Source: UBA8437 sp963582065
Lineage (GTDB): Bacteria; Planctomycetota; Planctomycetia; Planctomycetales; Planctomycetaceae
NCBI GenBank assembly: GCA_963582065.1
Contig: CAUZRQ010000005.1
Location: 46,957 to 110,956 of the forward strand
DNA length: 64,000 bases
Direction of reading: 5' to 3'
Shown: piece after piece, positions 54,785 through 63,031 of the stretch
Position numbering within the stretch: position 1 is the first letter of the stretch
How the letters are laid out: every line of letters starts with the position of its first letter
Notes under the pieces: generated by a model
The model's database searches: none
Seen by the model: the letters and a program-made list of their open reading frames with translations, nothing else
What the model was told of the DNA's origin: nothing
Program-made: the position numbers and the translations under genes

Positions 54785-56283
54785 CGCAGCACCGTCAATG
54801 AGGTCTTTTCGTCGGGTTCTCGCCGGGTCAGCAGGCTGACCGTCACCAGCAGGCCGCCGGCAACCAGGAAGCCCCAGATCGAGTAATAGAGGAAGGGCTC
54901 GTCGATCTGGAACAGCGGTCGCAGGCCCAGCCAGGTGCAGACCGTGTCGTTGTTGAGCAGGAACTGGCTGACGGTGGTCACCAGTCCACCCAGGAACCCG
55001 ACCAGGGCGCCGGTTCCGGTGGCTCGTTTCCAGAGCGTCCCGGCCAGCAGCACCGCCAGCGCAGGGCCCTGGAAGAACGACATCAGCGTCTGGAAGATCG
55101 TGTAAATGCCCTCGTCGAGCCGAGCCATCACCATTGCACAGGCGATGGACCAGGCGACCAGGATCGCGGTCACGGTGCGGCCGACGTGCAGCATCGCCAC
55201 CGCATCGGCCTCGGGGGCCACGAACCGCTTGTAGATGTCGTAGGCGACGAGGGTCGAGGCCGAGTTCAGGTAGCTGTCGACGCTGGACATCAACGCGGCC
55301 AGGAACGCGGCCAGGAAGATGCCTCGCAGCCCGGCCGGCAGCAGCCCGGCCACCAGTTGCGGGAAGGCGTGGTCGGCCTGGTCCAGCTCGGGGTACAGCA
55401 GCACCGCTACCAGTCCCGGGCCGACGATGATCACCGGGATCAGGCTCTTCAGCAGGGCCCCCCACACGTAGGCGGCCTGGGCCTGGAAGGCGCTCTTGGC
55501 CCCCAGCGATCTCTGCACGATCGCCTGGTTGCCGATCCAGTAGGCCGGGCTGAGGATCAGGGCCAGCCCGAACAGGATCCCGGTCCAGGGAAACGGTGTG
55601 TCGGTATCGACGGGAAGCACCAGGGCCTTCTGGGCCGGTTCGAGCTGTTCCCAGAACGCGGTCGGCCCGCCCAGTTCGACCAGTCCCAGCACCAGCACAC
55701 CCAGGCAGCCGGCGATCATCACCGTGCACTGGATCATGTCGGTGTAGACCACCGCGGCCAGCCCGCCGACGATCGTGTAGGCTCCCACCAGCACGGCGGT
55801 GGCCAGGATGCAGGTCGTTTCGCCCCATCCGAACAGCTCGGACATCATCCGCGCGCTGGCCAGCAGCATCACGCCCAGGTTGCAGGCCATGAAGATCTGC
55901 CAGCAGATCGACAGGGCGGTGCGGACCCGCACGTCGAAGCGTTTTTCGAGGTACTCGGGGATCGTCGCCACGCCCATCCGCCAGAAGAACGGGATGAAGA
56001 CCAGGGCCCCGATGATCATCGCCGGCACGCAACCGATCCACTCGAAGTTCGCCACCGCCATTCCGTGGTCGTAGGCGGCTCCACCCACACCGATGATGTC
56101 GGGGCCGCCGATATCCGTGGCAACCAGCGACATGCCAATCGCCCACCAGGGCAGCCTGCGTCCGCCCAGGAAGAAGTCCTCGCCGGTGCGGATCGAGCGG
56201 CCGATCCAGAGGCCGACTCCGAGCGTGCCGGCCAGGTAGAGACCCAGCAGCACGAAATCCAGGGGCGTGAGCGTGGTGGACAT
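54781..56283 (-). CDS. Sodium:solute symporter (SSS family)
   Basis: 500 residues from the ATG at 56283. About thirteen hydrophobic segments. SSS features: N-terminal DFVLLGLYLAGTLGVGLWIG, SIRTGEDFFLGGRRLPWWAI, SLVATDIGGPDIIGVGGAAY, and the region AAFLAALMSSVDSYLNSAST, which corresponds to the Na+-site helix. It should take up a sugar, sugar acid or amino acid with sodium. It is divergent from the PQQ gene at 56457 and followed by the coupled small membrane gene. Confidence 0.93.
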   Translation of the reverse strand: MSTTLTPLDFVLLGLYLAGTLGVGLWIGRSIRTGEDFFLGGRRLPWWAIGMSLVATDIGGPDIIGVGGAAYDHGMAVANFEWIGCVPAMIIGALVFIPFFWRMGVATIPEYLEKRFDVRVRTALSICWQIFMACNLGVMLLASARMMSELFGWGETTCILATAVLVGAYTIVGGLAAVVYTDMIQCTVMIAGCLGVLVLGLVELGGPTAFWEQLEPAQKALVLPVDTDTPFPWTGILFGLALILSPAYWIGNQAIVQRSLGAKSAFQAQAAYVWGALLKSLIPVIIVGPGLVAVLLYPELDQADHAFPQLVAGLLPAGLRGIFLAAFLAALMSSVDSYLNSASTLVAYDIYKRFVAPEADAVAMLHVGRTVTAILVAWSIACAMVMARLDEGIYTIFQTLMSFFQGPALAVLLAGTLWKRATGTGALVGFLGGLVTTVSQFLLNNDTVCTWLGLRPLFQIDEPFLYYSIWGFLVAGGLLVTVSLLTRREPDEKTSLTVLR

Positions 56284-56456
56284 CGACCGAGTCCGCCTGT
56301 CATAGTCGAAACCGCGGGAACGCCCGGAGTGGTGCACCGAGCGGTTTGCGGTGGGTGTTGGAGAGATCATCGACCGGGCCTCCGCGCGATTCAACCCCGA
56401 CCATCCACCGGCCACTGCCTGTTTCCGGTTCCTTACCCCCCGCTTTCGAGTCTCCG

Positions 56457-57719
56457 ATGCCGCATCCCCGTTTCCTCCACCTGGTGATCCTCTGCCTGTC
56501 GTCGTGCTGCGCGGGCGAATCCGCGTCGGCGGCCAACTGGCCCGACTTTCGGGGTCCGGCCGGTGACGGACGAGCCACCGCGGCGCGGTTGCCGCTGAGT
56601 TGGAGCGAAACGGAAAACGTGAGATGGAAGTCCGAACTGCCGGGGCAGGGTTGGTCGACACCGGTTGCCTGGGATGACCAGCTGTGGATGACCTCGGCCG
56701 AGGACGACGGGAAGTCCCTGCTGGTGCTGTGTGTCGGAAGCGACGGCAAGGTGCGACACCGGGTGAAGGTGTTCACCGTCGAGAAGCCCGTTCCGATCAA
56801 CCAGCTCAACAGCCACGCCAGTCCGTCGCCGGTGATCGAGGCGGGCCGGGTCTACGTTCACTTCGGGACCAACGGCACCGCCTGCCTGGACACCGCCACC
56901 GCAAGGGTTCTCTGGACCCGTCGCGACGTGAATCTTGATCACCAGGAAGGCGCCGGGTCGTCTCCGATCCTCTTCGGCGACCTGCTGATTTTCCATTGCG
57001 ACGGACGTGACCGGCAGTACATCGCGGCGCTGGAGAAGACGACGGGCAAGACCGCCTGGCAGGTCAAGCGATCGATCGACCTTTCGAAGGTTCCATCCCA
57101 CGCTCGCAAGGCGTTTTCGACGCCGCTGCTGGTCGGCAGCGGCAAGTCCCCCGTGCTGGTCAGCCCGGCTGCCCAGGGGTGCTACGCCTACGATCCTCAC
57201 ACGGGTCGCGAATTGTGGCACCTGGAGTACAAGGGTTTTTCGTCAGTGCCGAGACCGGTAACCGCCGGTGGCCTGGTCTACGTGATCACGGACTTCGCCC
57301 GGCCGCACCTGCTGGCCATTCGTCCCGACGGCCGTGGGGACGTCACCAAGTCACACGTCAGCTGGTCGGCCACAGCCCAGATGCCCTCGACGCCGTCGCC
57401 GGTCGTCGCCGACGGGTTGATCTACACGGTCACCGACAAGGGAGGCGTGGCCTGCTGCCTGGATGCGGTCACCGGCAAGCTGCAGTGGCGACACCGGCTG
57501 GGCGGCAATTTCAGCGCCTCGCCGATTGTCGCCGGCGACCGGGTCTACTTCTTCGACCGCAAGGGGACCACGACCGTGATGCAGCGTGGACGCCAAGCCA
57601 AGGTGCTTGGCGTGAACCGTCTCGCCGCCGGCCTGATGGCCTCGCCGACGGTCGTTGGCGATGGCCTGTATCTCAGGACCCGCAGCGGCCTGTACCGGAT
57701 CGAAGCCACCGGCCGCTAG
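56457..57719 (+). CDS. Exported PQQ-like beta-propeller protein
   Basis: 420 residues from the ATG at 56457, with a signal peptide (HLVILCLSSCCAGESASA). PQQ-like blade motifs: NWPDFRGPAGDGRATAARLP, DTATARVLWTRRDVNL, EKTTGKTAWQVKR, DPHTGRELWHLEYKGFS and DAVTGKLQWRHRLGG. The start 'WPDFRGPxGDG' is typical of the planctomycete PQQ group. No catalytic dehydrogenase residues are seen. It is probably a binding or assembly propeller. Confidence 0.9.
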   Translation: MPHPRFLHLVILCLSSCCAGESASAANWPDFRGPAGDGRATAARLPLSWSETENVRWKSELPGQGWSTPVAWDDQLWMTSAEDDGKSLLVLCVGSDGKVRHRVKVFTVEKPVPINQLNSHASPSPVIEAGRVYVHFGTNGTACLDTATARVLWTRRDVNLDHQEGAGSSPILFGDLLIFHCDGRDRQYIAALEKTTGKTAWQVKRSIDLSKVPSHARKAFSTPLLVGSGKSPVLVSPAAQGCYAYDPHTGRELWHLEYKGFSSVPRPVTAGGLVYVITDFARPHLLAIRPDGRGDVTKSHVSWSATAQMPSTPSPVVADGLIYTVTDKGGVACCLDAVTGKLQWRHRLGGNFSASPIVAGDRVYFFDRKGTTTVMQRGRQAKVLGVNRLAAGLMASPTVVGDGLYLRTRSGLYRIEATGR

Positions 57720-57762
57720 CCGATCGGCCGCCCCCGGTTGCCTCGATCTCGGTCCCCGTTGA

Positions 57763-57780
57763 ATTCGTCGCCCGGCGAAT
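57763..57780. terminator. Candidate bidirectional terminator between convergent genes
   Basis: ATTCGTC (57763-57769) pairs with GGCGAAT (57774-57780), including one G-U wobble, around the loop GCCC. It lies between the PQQ gene end (57719) and the EF-hand gene end (57780), touching the latter's stop. No T-run is present, so support is weak. Confidence 0.3.
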
Positions 57781-59117
57781 CAGGCGTCGACTTTCTTCTT
57801 GCGAGGCTGCTCTTTCTTCTTGCGGGGCTGCTCTTTCTGAGACTTCTTGTCACGTCCGGGTCGTTGTGGACGATCTTGACCGCCCCGCGGCCCGCGGCCG
57901 GCTCCTTCGGGTCGAGCACCACGATTGCGGAAACGCTCGAAGACTTTCTCGAGCTCACCCCGGTCGAGTGCACCATCCTTGTTGGCATCGCCGCGTTCGA
58001 GCAATCCGGCCATGTTGTCGGACAATTCAGCTTTTTCGAGTTTTCCGTTTTTGTTACGATCCAACCGTTCGATTAGGCTGCCGGCATTCGGAGGTTGACG
58101 CCGCTGCTGACCAGCCTGGCCAGCCTGACCCGGTCGGCCACCGGCACCCCCGGCACCCCCGCGACCAGCCTGTCCCGGTCGGCCACCGGCACCCCCGGCA
58201 CCCCCGCGACCAGCCTGACCCGGAGCTCCGGGCCGTCCACCGGACGCTCCTCGTCCACCTGACGCTCCTCGTCCACCGGACGCTCCTCGTCCACCGGACG
58301 CTCCTCGTCCACCTGCTCGTCCGCCGGACGCTCCTCGTCCACCTGCTCGTCCGCCGGACGCTCCTCGTCCACCACGGCCGAATCCAGGTCGACCGCCGGG
58401 TTGGCCGGGACCACCGTCGCCGAATTGGGGCCTGGGCAGTTCGTCGGAGGTGATACGGCCGTCGCGGTTACGGTCCATTCGTTTCAGTGTCTCGGCAACG
58501 TTGTTGATTTCCTCTGACGAGAGGGATCCGTCGCGGTTTCGGTCGAAGATCGAGATCAGCGGATGGGTGGCTCCACGTCCACCGGGTCCCGAGTTTCCTT
58601 CGGGTCGCCGACGTTCACCTCGTTCGCCGCCGGGTCGGGAGCCGGGGCGGTCTCCACCACGTCGAGCATCCGGCCGTCCGGGTCGATTGCCTTCGCCACG
58701 TGCTTCGGGTCGTCGTTTCCGTTCGCCTTCGCGACGTGCGTCGGGCCGTCGTTTCCGTTCGCCTTCGCCACGTGCTTCGGGTCGTCGTTTCCGTTCGCCT
58801 TCACCGCGTGCTTCGGGCCGTCGTTTCCGTTCGCCTTCGCCACGTGCTTCGGGTCGTCGTTTCCGTTCGCCTTCGCCACGTGCTTCGGGTCGTCGTTTCC
58901 GTTCGCCTTCGCCACGTGCTTCGGGCCGTCGTTTCCGTTCCCCTTCGCGCCGTGCCTTGGGTTGATTCCGGGGAGCGTCTTTCTTGGCTGCGGCCGGCTT
59001 TTTCTTCTTGGGGGGCGCTTTCTTGTCGCCGTCATCGGCGGAGGTCGGCAGGCTGAGCAGAACGGCCAGCCCGAGAACGGCCGTGGCCACGATCAGGGTC
59101 TTCTTCAGCGAAGTCAT
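57780..59117 (-). CDS. Exported EF-hand protein with Arg-rich and Gly-rich tandem repeats
   Basis: 445 residues with signal peptide (VATAVLGLAVLLSLPTSA). After a Lys/Ala segment come seven copies of a twelve-residue GEGERKRRPEAR unit (about 57-143). EF-hand loops follow: DRNRDGSLSSEE (about 192-203) and DRNRDGRITSDE (about 215-226), then DRNKNGKLEKAE and DANKDGALDRGE near residues 363-396. All keep the Ca2+-binding Asp, Asn/Asp and Glu positions. Between the pairs is a Gly/Arg/Ala-rich repeat block, and the tail is QPRKKKEQPRKKK-like. The domain order and strongly basic charge are unusual; it may bind Ca2+ and an acidic polymer at the cell surface. Confidence 0.85.
   Translation of the reverse strand: MTSLKKTLIVATAVLGLAVLLSLPTSADDGDKKAPPKKKKPAAAKKDAPRNQPKARREGERKRRPEARGEGERKRRPEARGEGERKRRPEARGEGERKRRPEARGEGERKRRPEARGEGERKRRPDARREGERKRRPEARGEGNRPGRPDARRGGDRPGSRPGGERGERRRPEGNSGPGGRGATHPLISIFDRNRDGSLSSEEINNVAETLKRMDRNRDGRITSDELPRPQFGDGGPGQPGGRPGFGRGGRGASGGRAGGRGASGGRAGGRGASGGRGASGGRGASGGRGASGGRPGAPGQAGRGGAGGAGGRPGQAGRGGAGGAGGRPGQAGQAGQQRRQPPNAGSLIERLDRNKNGKLEKAELSDNMAGLLERGDANKDGALDRGELEKVFERFRNRGARPEGAGRGPRGGQDRPQRPGRDKKSQKEQPRKKKEQPRKKKVDA
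58692..58943. repeat. Seven tandem 36-bp repeats within the EF-hand gene
   Basis: Units begin at 58692, 58728, 58764, 58800, 58836, 58872 and 58908, differing by a few bases. They encode GEGERKRRPEAR-type units. Period is a multiple of three, so copy number can change without losing the frame. Confidence 0.93.
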
Positions 59118-59243
59118 AATAGTCTCCCGATTCAGAGTTCCCGGCCCGCCAGGAAGTCAGGTGTCTTTAGGGTGAATTGTGAGTTGAGGTGAGAGGATCG
59201 GCGGTGTGTTCGGGCTGACATTTCCATCATAGGTGGTCGTGAC

Positions 59244-59256
59244 GGGAATTGTTCCC
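59244..59256 (-). terminator. Small hairpin downstream of the dioxygenase gene
   Basis: GGGAA (59244-59248), loop TTG, TTCCC (59252-59256), lying 18 bases after the dioxygenase stop and near the intergenic gap 59118-59274. The stem is short and not followed by a T-run. Confidence 0.3.
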
Positions 59257-59274
59257 TCGAATGTTTCGGATGGC

Positions 59275-59997
59275 CTAGTTCCGCCCGGCCCGCGTGGCCT
59301 TGGCGAGCACGATGTCGAAAGTGGCCAGCTGGTACTTGCCGCGACCGACCGTTTTCTCCTGGGGAGCGATCAGCAGGTTGGACTGGCGAGCCGACCGGTC
59401 ACGGGCGAGGTAGGGATCACCCTTGAAGTAGAGCTGGGTGATCAGCCTGCCGTAACCGGGGGCCTGGACCATGTAGTGGATGTGGGCCGGGCGGACGCCG
59501 CCACCGGCGCGGTAGGCGGCCGGGCGGATCGTCTCGTACTCGTAGTACCCCGTCTCGTCGGTCACCAGCCGGATCCGGTTCCGGAACTCGTGCCACTTGG
59601 GTGGCTGCCTCGGATCGGTCATGTCGTAACGGCCCTTGTGGTCGGCCTGCCAGACGTCGAGCACGGCGTTCCGAATCGGCTTCTTGGTGTCCAAGCCCCA
59701 CAGCCGGCCGCGGACGACCAGCGTGGTCCCCTCGGCCAGCGGTGCCGTCACCTTGCCGCGGAAGGGAGATCCAGGGACGTAGAACGGGCCAAGGATGTCC
59801 GGGTGAGTCGGTTCCCAGGCGGCGGCCGGGGCGACCTGGGGAATCCCCTTCTTGTCCAGGAAATCCCGGTAGTTGTGGAGATCGGGCGTGGCGTCGGTCG
59901 GAGCCGCTTCTTCGGCCAGCAGCAGGGATCCGCTGCCGGCAACGGCCAATCCGGCCAGCCCCTGGCACAAGATGTCTCGTCGGTTCAGGTCTGTCAC
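59275..59997 (-). CDS. Intradiol ring-cleavage dioxygenase-like protein with Tat signal
   Basis: 240 residues from the GTG at 59997 (GGAGAG four bases upstream). This puts the Tat-like motif TDLNRRDILCQGLAGLAVAG at the N-terminus. An alternative TTG at 60039 overlaps the upstream stop (TTGA) and would add 14 residues. The dioxygenase core has GPFYVPGSPFRGKV, LDVWQADHKGRYDM, YEYETIRPAAYR and VRPAHIHYMVQAPGY, covering the expected Tyr and His iron ligands. The family, protocatechuate 3,4-dioxygenase beta-like, cleaves aromatic diols, but exported planctomycete members have uncertain substrates. It lies immediately downstream of the Sec thioredoxin-like gene. Confidence 0.88.
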   Translation of the reverse strand: MTDLNRRDILCQGLAGLAVAGSGSLLLAEEAAPTDATPDLHNYRDFLDKKGIPQVAPAAAWEPTHPDILGPFYVPGSPFRGKVTAPLAEGTTLVVRGRLWGLDTKKPIRNAVLDVWQADHKGRYDMTDPRQPPKWHEFRNRIRLVTDETGYYEYETIRPAAYRAGGGVRPAHIHYMVQAPGYGRLITQLYFKGDPYLARDRSARQSNLLIAPQEKTVGRGKYQLATFDIVLAKATRAGRN

Positions 59998-60035
59998 GCG
60001 TCTCTCCGAATACAGGATCTTCTCGTCCGCAGTGG

Positions 60036-61001
60036 TCAATTGCTCGGGCGGCGTCGCCGCGAACCACCGGAGTCGGTGACCGGGATGGCCGTCTTCCAGT
60101 TCACGCCCAGTTGCTGTCCCCTAACGATGTGCTGACGCATGGTCTTCTGCTGGAATTCGGAGACCAGCAGCGCGAAATCGATGGCATCACCCAGTTCGGC
60201 GGGCGTGGTGTCGGGGTCGACGGCCGAGATCAGCTGGCCGTTGTTGCCGTAGGTTCCGGGTTGCACGATCAGGATGCCCGGCTTCTGTGTCTTGCCTGCC
60301 AGGCTCTTGAGTTCTTCGGCCCTGGTGGCCACGCAGAACTGGATCTGACCGATGTGGTTCTTGTCCCAGGCAAGCGTGGCGAGTTGCTGTTGCAGTTTTG
60401 TGCGAACGGCTTGGTCGGGTGAGTAGATGATTGCCAGCGGCGTGTTGTCGCAGGAGCTGACGTTCAGGCCCAACCGGACGTTGGGCAACAGCGGCAGAGG
60501 ACGCGGGGCCGTCTTGGTGGACGGGTATTTCTTGAGGATCTGCTTCATGGCCGCTGCCATCTGGTCCGGGGACCGGAAGGCGAACCCCGGGCTGCGGCCG
60601 GTACGACACAGCCGGGTTTTTGCGTCGGGGCCGAGCATGGCGAAGACAGTGTTTTCGAGGTTCCCCGATCGGCCGCGGAACAGGCTCTCTAGGAACGGGG
60701 CCTCGATGGCATTCTCGTAGGTCAGCGGACGGATGCAGACAAATTCTCGGCTGGCAGCGATCACGCCGGCGTGGGACAGGTAACTCCTGTCCATCTGTTG
60801 CTTGCCGGGTCACCAGATGCCCGAGATACCGTGACAGTGGGGTGCGGCCGAGACGAGCAGGATCGGACGTCCGGTGGCCTTGGCGACGGCCAGGCCCTGT
60901 TTCAGTGTGCTGTACCACGCGATCCGTTCGGCCGCGTCGGCCGGGGGCGCCGCCAGGGTCATCACCAGCGGCAGCAACAGCGGGACGATTTGGCGAATCA
61001 T
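60036..61001 (-). CDS. Thioredoxin-like exported protein with in-frame UGA (candidate selenoprotein, Sec64)
   Basis: 321 residues if the TGA at 60812-60810 encodes selenocysteine at position 64. The ATG at 61001 gives a signal peptide (IVPLLLPLVMTLAAPPADA). Around the UGA the text reads RPILLVSAAPHCHGISGIW, then U64, then PGKQQMDRSYLSHAG. This resembles the thioredoxin W-C-x-x-C-K-x-M context, with U at the first Cys position and Lys67 at the second; Cys56 lies eight residues earlier. The frame after the UGA continues for 257 codons without interruption (NVRLGLNVSSCDNTPLAIIY is part of a middle region), ending at 60036. A SECIS-like hairpin follows the UGA (60774-60792). Restarting at the Met70 (60794) would lose the export signal and active site, so a split gene is less likely. 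The remainder of the protein does not match a family I recognise. It is coupled to the dioxygenase gene. Confidence 0.75.
60774..60792 (-). promoter_or_regulatory. Bacterial SECIS-like hairpin of the thioredoxin-like gene
   Basis: On the minus strand GGACAGG (60792-60786), loop AGUUA (60785-60781), CCUGUCC (60780-60774): seven perfect pairs. The loop starts 24 bases after the UGA at 60812-60810, within the bacterial SECIS range, and has G as its second base. The loop AGUU is the same as in the peroxidase hairpin at 4096-4111. Confidence 0.7.
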
Positions 61002-61149
61002 GCTCGACTCTGAAAAACGGGTCAGCGGCCAGGATTCATTAAACACTACCTTCGTCGGGAGGTTTCGCCATAAGGCCCGCTTTCTCCTGAAATACCATTC
61101 AATTTGGGTGGCCGTACAGGCAGATCCGTCCAAGTCGACGGCTGGCAGC

Positions 61150-61179
61150 TTGAAGCGGTTTTCAGCGACGGGCTAGAAT
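61150..61179 (+). promoter_or_regulatory. Candidate promoter for the FHA/cyclase gene
   Basis: TTGAAG (61150-61155) and TAGAAT (61174-61179), spaced by 18 bases, lie 69 bases before the ATG at 61248. The minus-strand selenoprotein gene starts at 61001, so the 246-base divergent gap should hold both promoters. Confidence 0.45.
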
Positions 61180-61247
61180 CGACTGTCCGGCCTGGTCGCG
61201 TGGTGGCCACTGGCGAGCCTGGCGTCCTCTACGGTTTGGGTTGAAGC

Positions 61248-63026
61248 ATGGCCGAGATGGTTGTTGTTGGACCCGGGCAGTCCATGAAATCTCAGCGTTT
61301 GCTCGAACCCGGTGTCGTGGTCAGAATTGGCCGAGCACCCGGCCCCGACGTGTGGTCGGTCCCGTGGGAGAACCGGCTTTCGCGAAGTCCATCGATCGAG
61401 ATGGAACTCGAGGAGGATGGCCTGCGGGTCCGTTGTCTCGAATCGGCCCGCAACGGCTTCAGTTTCCAGGGCGCGCTGGTCCGCGAAGCCCACCTGCAGG
61501 GTGGCGATTCGTTCCAGGTCGGCGAGACATCATTCCAGTTCGTTGACTTCCTGAACGAGTCGCGGGTTGCCGATGAGATTCGCGTGTTCGGCGAGGACGA
61601 ACTGCGGACGTTGGTCGGTGACACCAAGACGCATCACATCGAAGCCCTGGCCGAGGTGCCGGGACTGGTGATCGAAAGCCAGACCGATCAGCAGTTGGCC
61701 GAGCGGCTGGTCGAACTGCTGATGCGAACGGTCACGCGGGCCGCCGCCGCCGCGGTGATCGTCTCCGAGCCGGACAGCGATGAAGAAGGCGGTTCGCGGT
61801 TGTTGTCGTGGGAGAGCCGAGATGCCGCACGCACCATATTGGCGCCCAGTCGGCGGCTGGTCGCCTCGGCGCTCGAAGACAAGCGAAGCGTTCTGCACAT
61901 CTGGGAAACGACCTCGAATGCAGAGGATCTCTATACCTACGACGAGACACGTGACTGGGCGTTTTGCGTGCCGATCCACCACGATGCTCTTCGCGGGTGG
62001 TGCCTGTACATCTCGGGCCTCTCGCGGACACCGGTCACGATGACCGAGGCGATGAGAGACGAGAATCTCCGGCTGGACCTGAGGTTCATCGAATTGCTGG
62101 CCGAGTTCATCGGAGCGATCAGCCAGGTCAGGCGTCTCGAGGACGTGCAGACGGGAATGAGCCGTTTCTTCTCACCGAAGATCATCCACCTGCTCAGCGA
62201 GCAGAACGAGGACATTGACTCGGTGCTGAAGCCCCGCAGCAGCGACATCGGTGTGCTGTTCTGTGATCTCCGCGGTTTTTCGAAGGCATCGGAAGAGAAC
62301 CAGGACGACCTGGTCGCAATGCTCGCCCGGGTCAGTGCGGCACTGGAAGTGATGACCCGTCACATCATGGAGGAGGACGGGGTGGTCACCGACTTCCAGG
62401 GCGATTCGGCCCTGGGGTTCTGGGGCTGGCCGACCCAGCCTGCCGACGGACCGGTGGCCGCCTGCCGGGCGGCGTTGGCGATCCAGCGAGAGTTCCAGGC
62501 GAAGTCGATCGAGGAGGATTCGCCGCTGTCCGGGTTCCGGGTGGGGGTGGGAGTGGCGTGGGGCAACGCGGTGGCCGGCCGGATCGGCCCCGACCAGATC
62601 ATCAAGGTCGGCGTCTTCGGCCCCGTCGTCAACCTCTGCTCGCGGCTCGAAGGCATGACCAAGATGATGCGGGTGCCGATCCTGATCGACGAGCAAACGG
62701 CGGCGAGCGTCCGCGAGTCGATGCCTCGCGAGGAGGGCCGCTGCCGACGGTTGTGCCGGGTGCAGCCGGCGGGGATGGAGAAGCCGTTGGTGATCAGCGA
62801 GCTGTTGCCGCCCGAATCCGACGAAACGATCTCCGACGACCAGATCATTCTCTACGAGAAGGCCCTGGACACCTTCATCGCCGGAGACTGGACCGACGCG
62901 ATCGACATGCTGGGTGAATTGCCGATCCGCGACCGTGGCAAGGACTTCCTGATGATCCACATCGCCCAGCACCACTACGAACCGCCCAGCGGCTGGAACG
63001 GCACCGTGGTGCTGACGTCGAAGTAG
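61248..63026 (+). CDS. FHA-GAF-class III adenylyl/guanylyl cyclase
   Basis: 592 residues. The FHA-like domain (about 1-105) has VRIGRAPGPD, LSRSPSIEMELEEDG and a terminal SFQVGETSFQFVD. A GAF-like region follows (about 125-300; LAERLVELLMRTVTRAAAAA, AFCVPIHHDALRGWCLY). The class III cyclase domain (about 325-500) contains DIGVLFCDLRGFSKASEE with its metal-binding Asp, DFQGDSALGFWGWP and RVGVGVAWGNAVAGRIGPD, then FGPVVNLCSRLEG. These are the expected catalytic and transition-state elements. It should make cAMP in response to a phosphothreonine-type and GAF signal. The C-terminal YEKALDTFIAGDWTDAIDML fits a TPR-like tail. Confidence 0.92.
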   Translation: MAEMVVVGPGQSMKSQRLLEPGVVVRIGRAPGPDVWSVPWENRLSRSPSIEMELEEDGLRVRCLESARNGFSFQGALVREAHLQGGDSFQVGETSFQFVDFLNESRVADEIRVFGEDELRTLVGDTKTHHIEALAEVPGLVIESQTDQQLAERLVELLMRTVTRAAAAAVIVSEPDSDEEGGSRLLSWESRDAARTILAPSRRLVASALEDKRSVLHIWETTSNAEDLYTYDETRDWAFCVPIHHDALRGWCLYISGLSRTPVTMTEAMRDENLRLDLRFIELLAEFIGAISQVRRLEDVQTGMSRFFSPKIIHLLSEQNEDIDSVLKPRSSDIGVLFCDLRGFSKASEENQDDLVAMLARVSAALEVMTRHIMEEDGVVTDFQGDSALGFWGWPTQPADGPVAACRAALAIQREFQAKSIEEDSPLSGFRVGVGVAWGNAVAGRIGPDQIIKVGVFGPVVNLCSRLEGMTKMMRVPILIDEQTAASVRESMPREEGRCRRLCRVQPAGMEKPLVISELLPPESDETISDDQIILYEKALDTFIAGDWTDAIDMLGELPIRDRGKDFLMIHIAQHHYEPPSGWNGTVVLTSK

Positions 63027-63031
63027 GACGC

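Noticed and set aside
58692..58943. Possible CRISPR array from 36-bp repeats
   Set aside because: No spacers; they are an in-frame protein repeat.
60036..60794. Separate gene starting at the internal Met70 (60794) with the upstream part as another short gene
   Set aside because: The upstream part is a signal peptide plus half of a thioredoxin-like active site and has no sense alone; both parts are in the same frame with a single UGA.
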